Of a DNA stretch of 64,000 nucleotides, positions 51,285-61,096 are shown piece by piece. Source of the DNA: Leptospira kanakyensis (GTDB lineage: Bacteria; Spirochaetota; Leptospiria; Leptospirales; Leptospiraceae); contig NZ_RQFG01000012.1 of assembly GCF_004769235.1 (NCBI RefSeq), positions 62,001-126,000 of the forward strand, in the 5' to 3' direction. Every line of letters starts with the position of its first letter. The first letter of the stretch is position 1. The notes beneath the pieces were generated by a model. It was not told where the DNA came from. It worked only from the letters and a program-made list of their open reading frames with translations, and made no database searches. The translations under genes and the position numbers were made by a program.

Positions 51285-52987
51285 TTTTTTAATTTCCCCA
51301 AGTCTTTGAATTCGATTAGGTCTTGTTGTGATTTTCCAGCAGGGATCATCGGGAACACTTTTTCTTCCGCAGGGATCATGACTTCAATCAGAGCCGATCC
51401 ATTGTCTTTTAAGAAAAAATCCACACCCTTATCGATTTCGGATTTATGTTCGATTCGCATGGCTGGAATCCCATAAGCTTCCGCTAGTTTCACAAAGTTT
51501 GGATTGTAAGTCCATTGGGACTCACTGAAACGTTCTTCATAAAATAGTTCCTGCCATTGGCGAACCATTCCGAGAAAGTTATTATTAAAAAGTAAAATTT
51601 TCACACCTAAGTTTGATTGAGCAATGGTTGCTAGTTCCTGGATACACATTTGGAAGGAACCGTCCCCAGTTACACAGATGACCATTTTATCAGGATTTCC
51701 AAACTTCGCACCAATGGCTGCGGGGAGTCCATACCCCATAGTACCAAGGCCTCCCGAGGTTAACCAAGTATTTGGTTTATCAAAAAGATAATACTGGGCC
51801 GCCCACATTTGGTGTTGGCCGACATCTGTGGAAACAATGGCCTCACCCTTTGTTTTGGTATACACTCTATGTAAGAAATCTTGTGGTTTGATGCTGTCTC
51901 CACTGTTATCAAAATCAAGTGGATGGTTTTTCTTTAAACTTTGGATATTATCAATCCAAGAAGTGCGGTCTCCCCCTTTCACAAAAGGAAGGATTTCACG
52001 AATGGCATCCTTTAGATCCCCATGAAGGATATAATCCACATTGATTCGTTTGTTGAACTCTGCGGCATCAATGTCCACATGGGCGCGAACTGCATTCGGC
52101 GCAAAGTCTTGGTATTTGGCAACTCGGTCATCAAACCTGGCACCTAAATTTAAAATATAATCACATTCTAACACTGCTTTGTTGGCATAAGCAGTTCCAT
52201 GCATTCCAAGCATTCCCACAGAGAGTGGATGGGTTCCAGGAAATGCACCAAGTCCCATAAGAGTTGTGGTCACTGGTGCATTTGCTTTTTCAGCCAATGC
52301 TTTGATTTCTGCAGAAGCAAAAGAATTGATAGCACCACCACCCACATAGAGTAACGGGCGTTTGGCTTGGTTGAGTGCTTCCGCAAATTCTTGCGGGTCA
52401 CCCTTTACCTTTGGTCTTTCGTAATGATGAGGAGCGATTTTGAGCGAAGTTGCTTTTCTGACAGTTGTTTTTTCTAATTGCACATCTTTTGGAAAATCCA
52501 AAAGCACAGGACCTGGTCTTCCTCCCATCGCAATTTTAATGGCCTCTTCAAAATGACGAGAAAGATCATCTGCCTTTTTGATCAGTGCATTGTATTTGGT
52601 AATGGGGATTGTGATTCCAAAAATATCAGCCTCTTGGAAAGCATCGGTTCCAATGGCATCTGTGGAAACCTGGCCCGTAATGGCAAGGATGGGAATGGAA
52701 TCTAATTTGGCGTCCGTAAGACCTGTGATTAAATTGGTAGCACCAGGACCCGAGGTTGCGATACAAACACCTAACTTGCCTGTAGAACGAGCATACCCTT
52801 CCGCCATATGAATGGCACCTTGTTCGTGACGAACAAGGATATGTTTAATTTTTTTACTATGATAGAGTTCGTCGTAGAATGGGAGGATGGCACCACCAGG
52901 GTATCCAAAGACGATTTCAACACCCGCTTCTTCCAATAATTCGACCATAAGCCGACCGCCAGTAATTGCTTCGGTTGTAGATGACAT
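51281..52987 (-). CDS. ilvB: Acetolactate synthase large (catalytic) subunit
   Basis: A 568-residue thiamine diphosphate enzyme for the first common step of valine, leucine and isoleucine synthesis. It shows [34 protein letters not shown] with the catalytic Glu, and the ThDP motif [17 protein letters not shown] followed by [12 protein letters not shown]. The start is the ATG at 52987; a GGGGGG-rich site lies just upstream, and the open frame extends seven codons more. With leuB at 6150-7229, the window carries two separate branched-chain steps. Confidence 0.95.
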   Translation of the reverse strand: MSSTTEAITGGRLMVELLEEAGVEIVFGYPGGAILPFYDELYHSKKIKHILVRHEQGAIHMAEGYARSTGKLGVCIATSGPGATNLITGLTDAKLDSIPILAITGQVSTDAIGTDAFQEADIFGITIPITKYNALIKKADDLSRHFEEAIKIAMGGRPGPVLLDFPKDVQLEKTTVRKATSLKIAPHHYERPKVKGDPQEFAEALNQAKRPLLYVGGGAINSFASAEIKALAEKANAPVTTTLMGLGAFPGTHPLSVGMLGMHGTAYANKAVLECDYILNLGARFDDRVAKYQDFAPNAVRAHVDIDAAEFNKRINVDYILHGDLKDAIREILPFVKGGDRTSWIDNIQSLKKNHPLDFDNSGDSIKPQDFLHRVYTKTKGEAIVSTDVGQHQMWAAQYYLFDKPNTWLTSGGLGTMGYGLPAAIGAKFGNPDKMVICVTGDGSFQMCIQELATIAQSNLGVKILLFNNNFLGMVRQWQELFYEERFSESQWTYNPNFVKLAEAYGIPAMRIEHKSEIDKGVDFFLKDNGSALIEVMIPAEEKVFPMIPAGKSQQDLIEFKDLGKLKK

Positions 52988-53086
52988 ACGTTTCCCCCCT
53001 AATGTCATTTCTGCAAAAAAGAGCCTGATGTCAATGTTCTCACGTTTTTGAGTCGATTTTTACTGTCTAAAAAGGAATGCTGAAAA

Positions 53087-54205
53087 TTGGACAAGAATAT
53101 GGAAAATGCTGAGATTGAAAAACCACAAGAAGATGAAAAATTCACAAAAATAAAAGCCCTTGCCAAAGAGGCGTATCGTTTTCTTGATCAAGGCAGATTT
53201 AAAGAAGCCAAAGAACGATTAGACATATTACTTGATGAAGACCCTTCCAATACATACGGGCTTGTAGGACTTGGTGACTATTACGCAAAAACCAAACAAC
53301 CCGAACAAGCCATCCAATACTATCGCAAATGTTTGGCCGGAGATACAACGAATAAGTTTTCTCTTATGGGCCTAATGAATGCTTATAGGGATTTAAATAG
53401 CCTCAAACGAATCATTGAAGTGGCAGAAGAATTTCACCACATAACAATCACAGATGCAAGTATACTTTCGCGTGTGGCGGACGCCCATAGAAAACTAAAG
53501 AATTTTAAAGAATCAGAAGTTTATTATATGGAAGCACTCCAAATCAATCCCAGTGACCAGTATGTCATTGTGGGCCTTGGGCATTTGTATTTTGCCTGCC
53601 AGAGATATGTAGATGCCATCCAGTGGTGGGAAAAATTACTTTCAAGCCAACCAAACAATATCAAAATCCTAACAGAAATTGGAAACAGTTACCGTAAAAT
53701 CAAAGACTTTGACAAAGCAGTCCTTTATTACGAAAGAGCCAAAGAACTGGATCCCAAAAACTTTTTTGCACTCTACGGCCTTGCGGAATCCTATCGTGGG
53801 AAAAAAGATTTTAAAACTGCCATCACCTATTGGGAAAAAATCCTTGAATCGGATCCTGACAACAAACTCATCATCAACCGGTATGCGGATTCCCTTCGAG
53901 GACTTGGGAACTACGACAAAGCACTTGAATGTTTTAATAAAATTCTTGCCAGTGGTGATGATTACTTTGCCTTGCTGGGAAAAGCGGCCGCATTACGTCT
54001 GATTGGTGACTTAGAAAAAGCGGAAGAAATTTATTTAGGACTACTTTCCAAATCGCCGAGTGATCCGAGACCTGCCCTAGAACTTTCTGACCTTTGGGAC
54101 ATTATGGGAAAAAAACCACAGGCCATCAAACTTCTGGAAGACCTAGCGAAGAAAAATCCTTCGAATGAATCCATCCGAGAAAGGATAGAATACTTAAAAG
54201 ATTAA
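53087..54205 (+). CDS. TPR-repeat protein
   Basis: A 372-residue cytoplasmic protein of about nine tandem tetratricopeptide repeats (e.g. [55 protein letters not shown]). TPRs form scaffolds for protein contacts; no catalytic domain is present. The TTG at 53087 is preceded by AAAGGAA at a good distance; an ATG at 53099 is the alternative. Its last 11 codons are repeated at 54994-55026, about 820 bases away, past the next gene. Confidence 0.85.
   Translation: MDKNMENAEIEKPQEDEKFTKIKALAKEAYRFLDQGRFKEAKERLDILLDEDPSNTYGLVGLGDYYAKTKQPEQAIQYYRKCLAGDTTNKFSLMGLMNAYRDLNSLKRIIEVAEEFHHITITDASILSRVADAHRKLKNFKESEVYYMEALQINPSDQYVIVGLGHLYFACQRYVDAIQWWEKLLSSQPNNIKILTEIGNSYRKIKDFDKAVLYYERAKELDPKNFFALYGLAESYRGKKDFKTAITYWEKILESDPDNKLIINRYADSLRGLGNYDKALECFNKILASGDDYFALLGKAAALRLIGDLEKAEEIYLGLLSKSPSDPRPALELSDLWDIMGKKPQAIKLLEDLAKKNPSNESIRERIEYLKD
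54173..54205 (+). repeat. Direct repeat copy 1: 3' end of the TPR gene
   Basis: The last 11 codons of the TPR gene, including stop, reading IREREYLKD-like ([10 protein letters not shown] stop). Copy 2 at 54994-55026 matches at 29 of 33 bases; two of the four changes are synonymous. A shared ATCCAACC follows both copies. Confidence 0.85.
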
Positions 54206-54311
54206 GATCCAACCCTACATAGCTTCATTTGAGAAAGCAGACCAACCATATACTTATTAATACTAGATTAGATATGGGAGGTCTATACTACTTTCGACTT
54301 TGAATGAACGA

Positions 54312-54899
54312 CTATTTCAAAACACCTTTAGCGTTTGCTTCAACTAATACTGAATTGATCAAATCCTTTTGGCATTTGTAAACTTCATTCGACAAAGATT
54401 TAAACGGGTAAACAAAAATCAGAGTTAAGTGACTCCAGGTAGAAACGGAGTCTCTTTTTTGAATTTTTGCAATTTCCTTTCCACTTTTATTTTTAAAAGT
54501 AGCTTCTACTACAAATTCGTCTGTTGCAGAGGAAGGGAACAGATACAGAGTCAATCCGGTAATTATAGAAAGCCCTTGGCTAAATTGACCATTGTTCTGA
54601 ATGTTGATGTCAACAGACAGATCAGTAGACTTTTCATTATTTTTTACATCAGAAAACAACGATGATGCGGTGAATTCCGCTTTCACTACATTGGCCCAGC
54701 TTCCAAGCGCATTTGCATTCTGCGGAACAGGTTGGTTCTCATTCAATTTAACTTGTCCTGTTACGACAAAAGAAATGCTTTTTTTTGCACCAGCAGACGG
54801 TTCGATTTTCTGGTAACTAACATTCCCTTCACGAAATGTAGCACAAGAAAACACCAACAAAAAAACGATTAAAGACAAAAGCTTGTTCAGATGTTTCAT
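54312..54899 (-). CDS. Small lipoprotein of unknown function between direct repeats
   Basis: A 195-residue lipoprotein with signal peptide LLSLIVFLLVFSC ending in a lipobox. The mature part is mainly beta with a hydrophobic stretch near ITGLTLYLFPSSA and a conserved-looking WSHLTLIFVYPF; I recognise no family. Starting at ATG 54899 gives MKHLNK; a TTG two codons upstream is in frame. No clear ribosome-binding site is seen. It points opposite to the TPR gene and lies between the two repeats, so it may be a later arrival. Confidence 0.75.
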   Translation of the reverse strand: MKHLNKLLSLIVFLLVFSCATFREGNVSYQKIEPSAGAKKSISFVVTGQVKLNENQPVPQNANALGSWANVVKAEFTASSLFSDVKNNEKSTDLSVDINIQNNGQFSQGLSIITGLTLYLFPSSATDEFVVEATFKNKSGKEIAKIQKRDSVSTWSHLTLIFVYPFKSLSNEVYKCQKDLINSVLVEANAKGVLK

Positions 54900-54970
54900 A
54901 GCCAAATATATGATTACGCGATAGGAAAACGCAAGATGTTTTTTGAGGAAAAGGCATACTTTTAAAAATA

Positions 54971-54987
54971 TGTTACAGTTTGTAACA
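54971..54987. repeat. Perfect inverted repeat TGTTACA-GTT-TGTAACA
   Basis: A 7-bp perfect inverted repeat with a 3-base centre, about 72 bases upstream of the lipoprotein start and 7 bases before direct repeat copy 2. The size fits a dimeric repressor operator, but it could also mark an insertion boundary. Confidence 0.6.
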
Positions 54988-54993
54988 AACCTA

Positions 54994-55026
54994 ATCCGAG
55001 GAAGGATTGAATACCTAAAAGACTAA
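54994..55026 (+). repeat. Direct repeat copy 2: orphan copy of the TPR gene 3' end
   Basis: A 33-base copy of the end of the TPR gene, with stop codon, lacking the rest of the gene. Upstream sequence shows no TPR similarity. It is followed by the terminator hairpin of the P83/100 gene. Confidence 0.8.
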
Positions 55027-55064
55027 AAAAAATCCAACCTGAGACAAAAGTCAAAGGTTGGATT
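55023..55064 (-). terminator. Intrinsic terminator of the P83/100 gene
   Basis: AATCCAACCT (55031-55040) and AGGTTGGATT (55055-55064) form a 10-bp stem with a 14-base loop. On the minus strand a run of T residues follows the hairpin (the complement of the A-run at 55025-55030). Confidence 0.8.
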
Positions 55065-55099
55065 CTGTTCCTAAAAGAATAAAAACCTACCACACCCCC

Positions 55100-56779
55100 T
55101 TATGGAGCAATGGTTTTGAGTAGGCTTAAATCTTCTTTTTTAAATACTTTAATAGTAGTTTTGTCACCTTCTTTCGGTTTGCCGGTCACATAGACTTTAT
55201 CCCCAAAAAATGTGAGTTCCGAGTTTTCTTCTACAGCTTCTTCTGTTCTTTTCTCAAAAGTTAAGTCTGACTTAAAACGAGAAACATGGTATTTGTCTTT
55301 TACCTTTTCAATCACGTAGATTTTGTCTTCACGATTGATCATAGGAGTTCTCCAGAAAATGTCCGCAGACTCGCTTGTTTTTTTCACACCGAGTTTATCC
55401 GGATCAAGTAACACGAGTTTGTGTTTTCTATTTTCTACTTTTTCTCCGTCATAACCAAGAACAAGAACCCCTTGGTTTGCAATTTCTTTAAATTCCTTAG
55501 AACAAATATTGTTATAAGAACTTTTATAAAGAGCATCATCTTTTGCCGGATCAATCGCCCAAAGTTCATTCGAATAATGACCATCTGTATCGTATTTGAT
55601 AAACTTCATAAAAAGAATTTTGTTGTTCACAACATTGTCACTTTGTTCTTCTTTTTTCTTCAGTTCTTCTTTGGTTTGTGCGAGTTCTGTTTTTAACTCT
55701 TCTACTTTCGCTTCCACCTTTTGAACAGTATCGTCTTTTTTGGCTGTATCACCAGAAGTGGTGGTTCCGGTTCTTGCTTCTTCTTTTTTAGCGATTTGTT
55801 CTTCTTTTTTACTGAGTTCTTCTTTCTTTGCCTCTACAGCTTCTGATTTTTTATCAGTGTCTTTTTTCTCTTGTTCGATTTTTTTGACTTCTTCTGTTTT
55901 CTTTTCAATCTCTGCTTTGTTTTTCACAGGATCTTTTTTTAACTCGTTGAGACTTGCGACAGTTTCTTGTTCCTTTTTCTTCAGAGCGTCTTTTTTATCT
56001 TGGAGATCTTTTTGTTCGTTCGCTACTTCTTGTTTTTTATCTTGCAGAACCTTTTTTTCTTCTTTGAGTTTATCGGTTTGCAACTTGTCCATTTTTTTGG
56101 CTTCTTCTTCCATCTTCTGTTTGGTAGCAGGATCTTTTTCTTTATCCTTCACCGTTTTGTTGACGTCTTTTTCTAACTCATCAGTGGTCAGATCCTTTCC
56201 ACTATCTTTTAAGATATTTCCTTCGATCGGAATGATGATTTGAGTTTTTCCTGGCCAATTTTTATAAACAGTATCGATTCCTAATTTGTCAGGGGAAGTA
56301 GCTGCAATCACTCCCTCTGTATATTTTTTCGTAAAAAACTTGGAGTCTTTTCTATGTGTTGCATTGTAATAGAGGACGTACTGCGCCAAAGTCTCGGAGT
56401 TCCCTGCTTTGTATTGGAAAGATTTTTCTACATAGGCTGCAATGATCCGAGCGATGGAATTGACATGGTCAAAACTTTGCGACTCCGAAAGTGTTAGGAT
56501 GTCTGCTCCTAGTTTTCCGTCGGCACCAGGCACAACTCTTTGGATTTTGACTCCGTCGACTGTGGCCGTATTTTCTTTTGCCAAGGTTTCAGCGAGTTTA
56601 CGACCAATTTCGGTATTTTCTTGGATAATGTCATCAGATGCCTTACGTAAGGAGCGGTTGATGAATTCGATTTTTTTGGAACCCTTAATTTCGGACTCGC
56701 CGAGTGGGGCTTTGGATTGGGCTGTCAGCGAAAGACTGACGAAAGTTAGACAAATGATGATGGAACGAGAAATTCTCAT
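55100..56779 (-). CDS. P83/100-family antigen with long coiled coil
   Basis: A 559-residue secreted protein of the family first described as Borrelia P83/100. It has a signal peptide (FVSLSLTAQSK) and an N-terminal domain with INRSLRKASDDIIQENTE and IDTVYKNWPGKTQIIIPIEG, a family-like block. The middle (about residues 215-390) is a very charged Lys/Glu/Asp coiled coil, and a C-terminal beta domain ends SLLKTIAP. Function is unknown; orthologues are periplasmic or surface immunogens. The ATG follows GAGGAAAC. A terminator lies after the gene. Confidence 0.8.
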   Translation of the reverse strand: MRISRSIIICLTFVSLSLTAQSKAPLGESEIKGSKKIEFINRSLRKASDDIIQENTEIGRKLAETLAKENTATVDGVKIQRVVPGADGKLGADILTLSESQSFDHVNSIARIIAAYVEKSFQYKAGNSETLAQYVLYYNATHRKDSKFFTKKYTEGVIAATSPDKLGIDTVYKNWPGKTQIIIPIEGNILKDSGKDLTTDELEKDVNKTVKDKEKDPATKQKMEEEAKKMDKLQTDKLKEEKKVLQDKKQEVANEQKDLQDKKDALKKKEQETVASLNELKKDPVKNKAEIEKKTEEVKKIEQEKKDTDKKSEAVEAKKEELSKKEEQIAKKEEARTGTTTSGDTAKKDDTVQKVEAKVEELKTELAQTKEELKKKEEQSDNVVNNKILFMKFIKYDTDGHYSNELWAIDPAKDDALYKSSYNNICSKEFKEIANQGVLVLGYDGEKVENRKHKLVLLDPDKLGVKKTSESADIFWRTPMINREDKIYVIEKVKDKYHVSRFKSDLTFEKRTEEAVEENSELTFFGDKVYVTGKPKEGDKTTIKVFKKEDLSLLKTIAP

Positions 56780-56903
56780 TGTTTCCTCACGAAAATTGGG
56801 GTAAAGATGCCCACAAGATTAACAACCTTTGTGATTCTGCAAAGCAAGTTTTAGAATAAAAATCTATTTACCGGGGGGTGGATCTTCAAAATTCTGTGGG
56901 AGA

Positions 56904-58001
56904 ATGCCTACATTTACGCACAGAGTCTTCAATTTTAATGCTGGCCCTGCCATGTTGCCCACAGAAGTCATGGAGGAAGCGCAAAACCAGTTTCTAAATT
57001 ACAAAGGAACCGGAATGTCTGTAATGGAAATGAGCCACAGAGGAAATGTTTTCCAAAACATTTTGGACGAATCTCTCAGTGACTTAAGGGAATTACTCGA
57101 TCTACCATCCCGTTATGCGGTGGTTTATTTTCCAGGTGGGGCAACTTTACAGTTTTCAGCCATTCCTTTTAACTATTTAAAAGCGGGAGAATCGGCTGAT
57201 TTTGCTCTAACTGGTGTTTGGGCCAAAAAAGCTTATGAAGAAGCAAAGAAATTTTACCCCAATGTGAAATCCATTTTTAATGGGGCCGATTCCAAATATA
57301 TGGAACTTCCCACCATCACTGATGAAGTCGTGAATGAGGGAGCCAAATATGTATATATCACATCCAACAATACCATTTATGGAACTAGGTTCAAAACATT
57401 TCCAAAATTAAAAAAGGCTCCTCTTTTTGCGGATATGACAAGTGAACTTCTGAGCCGCAAACTCCCCATAGAAGATTTTTCTGTCATCTTTGCGGGAGCT
57501 CAAAAAAACATTGGGCCTTCTGGACTCACCCTTGTCATTTACGACAAAGAAAAATTACCAACTCTCGATCACCCGATCCCGAATCTAATGAACTTTGCTC
57601 TGATGGAAAAAAATGGATCATTGTACAACACACCACCCACCTATTCCATTTACATTGCGGGCCTTGTTTTTAAATACCTAAAACGAGAAGGTGGCCTTGC
57701 AGTGATGGAAGCCAAAAACGAAAGGAAAGCTAAAAAATTGTATGATGCCATTGATGCATCCAATCTTTTTTATGCACCGGTTCCTAATGAATTTCGTTCG
57801 GCTATGAATGTTGTTTTTAGAAGTCATAACGATAGTTTGGATCCCAAGTTTTTGGCACTTGCCGAAGAACAAGGGTTTGCTGGACTCAAAGGATACCGCG
57901 ACGTAGGTGGTTTCCGAGCCAGTATCTACAATGCGATGCCGGAAGAAGGTGTAGATTCTCTCATATCTTTTATCAAAGAATTTGAAAGAACCCATGGGTA
58001 A
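56904..58001 (+). CDS. serC: Phosphoserine aminotransferase
   Basis: A 365-residue PLP enzyme that makes O-phosphoserine in serine synthesis and can also serve vitamin B6 synthesis. It begins with VFNFNAGPAMLPTEV and contains MEMSHRGNVFQNI, YFPGGATLQFSAIP, VIFAGAQKNIGPSGL with the PLP lysine, and the C-terminal GHRDVGG-like KGYRDVGGFRASIYNAM. Length is normal. Its 3' end overlaps the next gene by 8 bases, and the three downstream genes are tightly spaced. Confidence 0.95.
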   Translation: MPTFTHRVFNFNAGPAMLPTEVMEEAQNQFLNYKGTGMSVMEMSHRGNVFQNILDESLSDLRELLDLPSRYAVVYFPGGATLQFSAIPFNYLKAGESADFALTGVWAKKAYEEAKKFYPNVKSIFNGADSKYMELPTITDEVVNEGAKYVYITSNNTIYGTRFKTFPKLKKAPLFADMTSELLSRKLPIEDFSVIFAGAQKNIGPSGLTLVIYDKEKLPTLDHPIPNLMNFALMEKNGSLYNTPPTYSIYIAGLVFKYLKREGGLAVMEAKNERKAKKLYDAIDASNLFYAPVPNEFRSAMNVVFRSHNDSLDPKFLALAEEQGFAGLKGYRDVGGFRASIYNAMPEEGVDSLISFIKEFERTHG

Positions 58002-58650
58002 ATTTTCCAAATCCTCTTTAGTTTTCCTTCTTGTTTTTTCCTATTCTCTTTCTGGACATTCTCTTTGGATTCCAGAAGGAAGTTTAGGTTGGAAGGAAGC
58101 TAAAGATTGTTATTTGCCATTAACAAAGGAAATCCCTCCCGGTGCGATCAGTCCCAATATCCTCAATTTGGATCGAATTAAAATGGGAGAATTTGCAAAA
58201 GAGTCAGCAGAACTTAGGCTTTCTTCCCTAGAATGTTTTTTTGAGAAAATTAAAGACTTACCTTTAGAAAATACGAAACCAGGCAAATTTGGTGAATATT
58301 TTGCACCTTCTCTTCTTTCAGGAAAAGAAAAAGAAGAAAGTTTTTTTACTTACGAATGGAGAATCCTTCTTTCGGATTCCAGGCCATACCCACTCACACC
58401 AGGGGAAGTAAATTCCGCCAAACAATGGCTAGAGTCTCATACAGAAATTAAAAACGAAATTACAAATCTGTCGATCGAATACCTAAACGAAAAAAATCCA
58501 AAGGAAAAACATTCACGTTATTTGGATTTATTCACAGGATATTATGGAAGTTTACTGAGAGAAAGAGACAAGTTTTTACTCTCCCTATCTTTGGAATCAT
58601 TGAAATCATACACCGACGCCCTAAAACAAAGAAAGGAGAAATCAGAATGA
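57994..58650 (+). CDS. Secreted protein of unknown function
   Basis: A 218-residue protein with a signal peptide (SSLVFLLVFSYSLSGHS). After it come WIPEGSLGWKEAKDCYLPLTK and helical, Lys/Glu-rich sequence with no catalytic motif I recognise. The ATG at 57994 is chosen because it puts the signal peptide at the N-terminus; a TTG four codons earlier is in frame. It overlaps serC by 8 bases and rpiB by 4 (ATGA). Confidence 0.72.
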   Translation: MGKFSKSSLVFLLVFSYSLSGHSLWIPEGSLGWKEAKDCYLPLTKEIPPGAISPNILNLDRIKMGEFAKESAELRLSSLECFFEKIKDLPLENTKPGKFGEYFAPSLLSGKEKEESFFTYEWRILLSDSRPYPLTPGEVNSAKQWLESHTEIKNEITNLSIEYLNEKNPKEKHSRYLDLFTGYYGSLLRERDKFLLSLSLESLKSYTDALKQRKEKSE

Positions 58651-59084
58651 AAGAAAAAATTGGAATCGCATCTGACCATGGAGGATTTGCCCTCAAAGAA
58701 TTCCTCAGGAAAAGTCTCGAGGAAACTTACGAAATTGTCGATTACGGTACTAAGAGCGAAGAGTCCGTCGACTACCCCACCATCATTGGAGATGCCTGCC
58801 GAAAGGTTCTTTCCGGTGAAGTTCCCAGACTCATCGCCCTTTGCGGGACAGGCATTGGAGCCTCCATTGCTGCCAACCGTTTCAAAGGCATTCGTGCGGC
58901 CCTTTGCCATGATGAGTTTACGGCGGAGATGTCCAAACGCCATAACAATGCCAATGTACTCGTTTTAGGGGGAAGGGTTCTCGGAACAGATTTAGCACAG
59001 AGAATCGTAAAAAAATGGATAGAAACAGAATTCGAAGGTGGACGGCACCAAAAACGATTGGGACTCATCGAAGAACAGTCGTAA
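58647..59084 (+). CDS. rpiB: Ribose-5-phosphate isomerase B
   Basis: A 145-residue RpiB/LacAB-family isomerase interconverting ribose 5-phosphate and ribulose 5-phosphate. IGIASDHGGFALKEFL is the start; ALCGTGIGASIAANRF holds the active-site Cys and the anion hole; NNANVLVLGGRVLG follows. Unrelated to RpiA. AAAGGAG precedes the ATG, which overlaps the upstream stop (ATGA). The next gene begins 70 bases before its end. Confidence 0.93.
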   Translation: MKEKIGIASDHGGFALKEFLRKSLEETYEIVDYGTKSEESVDYPTIIGDACRKVLSGEVPRLIALCGTGIGASIAANRFKGIRAALCHDEFTAEMSKRHNNANVLVLGGRVLGTDLAQRIVKKWIETEFEGGRHQKRLGLIEEQS

Positions 59085-60745
59085 TTTTATTCTTTGTTTG
59101 GGGCCTACCTTTATTTGGATGGGAAGTCCCAAAACAAGAAACACTAAACCTAAGCCTATGGAAAAAAATAGGTGTGGTTCAAAATTCGGAACCAGGCAAA
59201 AAGAACTTTCTCAAACCCAAAGAAAATACTCCGAAACACGGCGAACTCTTTTTCGACTTTGAAGGAGAGGTGAGAGAACCACAGATCACCGAAGCCGGTT
59301 TCCCATTCAAATCCAAATCCATCTCCGTTGTTTCCTCTTCTTATTTAACCGATGACCAAACTTATTTTTTTGGAAAGAAGTCGGCTTATTTTTCTGGGCG
59401 TAGAAACCAAATCCATCTTTCCGTTTCAGGAAATTCTCTATTCGGCACCCATCCCGATCCCTTTACCATTTCCATTCCCGTTCGGTTGGGAGAACAAGGA
59501 GCAGGTTCTGTCATTTTGGACAGAACTGTTTATGTAAAAGGGAAAAAATATGGCATCTCACTCGAGTTAAACGAAAGTAAACCAACCTTATACGTAAATA
59601 ACCTTCTACAAAAATCGGATGGTAGAACGGCTAGTTTCATTTTAGAATCACCCGTTAAACTAAGAAGAAAAACTTGGGAAGTGATTTCTATTTATTTTGA
59701 TACATTAAATCATAAATACATCATGTACCAGAATGGAATAGAAACCGCAGAGTATGAAAACAAACAAGCTGATACCTTAGGTTTTGCTTTTCCAGAAAAT
59801 GATTCCACTCCCCTTGTGCTTGGAAAATCGTTTTATGGAAACCTAGATGGATTTCATATCCATAAGGGGGAACCGGAAGTAGAATACACTAAATTTGAAT
59901 CCGTTCGTTATGATGATGAAACCAAAATTGGTTATATGGAAGGGAACACTGCTTTATCTCCTGTTTTAGAAACAAAATATAGCAATTCCAGCTTAACTCG
60001 CATCCAATGGAAAATAGAACAACCTCAGGATACAATGCTCGAACTTTATTTTCGGGGAACCAACGAGAAGTTTGTTGAATCCAATTTAAACCTGCCTTGG
60101 ATTAGAATTAAGTCTTTAGAGAAAGACCTCCCCAAAAACAAATTCAAATACTACCAATGGAAGTTATGGTTTAGACCAGATCCACTGGGGAAGTCAGTGC
60201 CAAACGTACAATCCTTATCTTTCGACTATACAGAACAAACTCCTCCAGATGTTCCTACAAGGTTTCGTTTGGATACAAATCCATCACAAGGCCATCCCAT
60301 TTGTTTGTTGTGGAACTCAAACCATGAAAAAGAAGTACAAAACGGCGGTGGTTATATCATCCACTATGGACTCACTCCCACACGTATGTTAGGTTCTGTT
60401 TTTGTTAAAAAAGATAAAAATGGTGCCTTAACGAAGTTAGATGGAAACGAAGAAAATAGTAGTTTTAGGAACAAACGATTTTGTGTGAACGAAGAAACAC
60501 TAGTGAACAATATTTATATTCCAGAAGGGGAATTGGAAGCACCTGAATACCATCCTATTGCAGACCAAGTGGATACTTCCCGAATGGAAAAAAGAGGCCT
60601 CCTCTTTCAACCTGGTTTGACATACTATTTCAGAATTTCAGCTTACAACCGTTACCTGAACGAATGGGATTCGAAAGACCAAAAAAGTCCTCTTTCGCCT
60701 GCGGTTTCATTTAGTTTCCCCAAAGAAGTTTCTAACCACAAGTAA
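59015..60745 (+). CDS. LamG/concanavalin A-like domain protein, probably exported
   Basis: A 576-residue protein of unknown function. A hydrophobic stretch VVILFFVWGLPLFGW at residues 22-36 may act as signal or anchor. A jelly-roll-like segment (about residues 115-290) with FTISIPVRLGEQGAGSVIL, YGISLELNESKPTLYV and GNLDGFHIHKG fits the LamG fold. A fibronectin-III-like stretch (YTEQTPPDVPTRFRLD, YYFRISAYNRYLNEWDS) is near the C-terminus. The only start I see is the ATG at 59015, inside rpiB. Confidence 0.62.
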   Translation: MDRNRIRRWTAPKTIGTHRRTVVILFFVWGLPLFGWEVPKQETLNLSLWKKIGVVQNSEPGKKNFLKPKENTPKHGELFFDFEGEVREPQITEAGFPFKSKSISVVSSSYLTDDQTYFFGKKSAYFSGRRNQIHLSVSGNSLFGTHPDPFTISIPVRLGEQGAGSVILDRTVYVKGKKYGISLELNESKPTLYVNNLLQKSDGRTASFILESPVKLRRKTWEVISIYFDTLNHKYIMYQNGIETAEYENKQADTLGFAFPENDSTPLVLGKSFYGNLDGFHIHKGEPEVEYTKFESVRYDDETKIGYMEGNTALSPVLETKYSNSSLTRIQWKIEQPQDTMLELYFRGTNEKFVESNLNLPWIRIKSLEKDLPKNKFKYYQWKLWFRPDPLGKSVPNVQSLSFDYTEQTPPDVPTRFRLDTNPSQGHPICLLWNSNHEKEVQNGGGYIIHYGLTPTRMLGSVFVKKDKNGALTKLDGNEENSSFRNKRFCVNEETLVNNIYIPEGELEAPEYHPIADQVDTSRMEKRGLLFQPGLTYYFRISAYNRYLNEWDSKDQKSPLSPAVSFSFPKEVSNHK

Positions 60746-61096
60746 AGGAAGGGAGGAAATCTCCCTTTCTGTATCAACAAAAATTGAATCCATTCCTTGT
60801 TTCAAAGCAATCGCCATTTCAATATCACAGGTTTCTGCCATAATCATTTGGGTGCGAAGGCTTTCTGTATCCAAATCAAAAATGGAGTCAGTTAGATCTT
60901 CCAAAAATCTTAATATTTGTTTTTTCTTTTCTACACTTAGGTCATCTAACTGTTGGAATAATAAATAAACAGATATAGAGGAAGTGAAAAATCTTTCCCT
61001 AGAATCTAAAACTTCTAATAATAGTTTTTGGATTTTGATTTTTCGTGTAGAACGAACCAAAGCAAACAAAAGAGAAGAAGTGAGATAAACTTTCAA
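60707..61096 (-). CDS. PIN-like protein with degenerate active site
   Basis: A 129-residue protein with a PIN-like layout. It opens MKVYLTSSLLFALV where VapC toxins have a catalytic Asp (here Thr6), and the usual first Glu is also absent. The later AETCDIEMAIALKQGMDSIF does keep the Asp-helix seen in PIN domains, and FVDTERE stands near the last acidic position. It is the second gene of a pair with a ribbon-helix-helix protein, overlapping it by 4 bases, with a TTG start. Its 3' end overlaps the LamG-like gene by 39 bases. Confidence 0.55.
   Translation of the reverse strand: MKVYLTSSLLFALVRSTRKIKIQKLLLEVLDSRERFFTSSISVYLLFQQLDDLSVEKKKQILRFLEDLTDSIFDLDTESLRTQMIMAETCDIEMAIALKQGMDSIFVDTEREISSLPLLVVRNFFGETK

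Noticed and set aside
55740..56243. A long Ser/Phe-rich open frame on the plus strand.
   Set aside because: It is the antisense of the Lys/Glu-rich coiled coil of P83/100; its composition is explained by the opposite strand.
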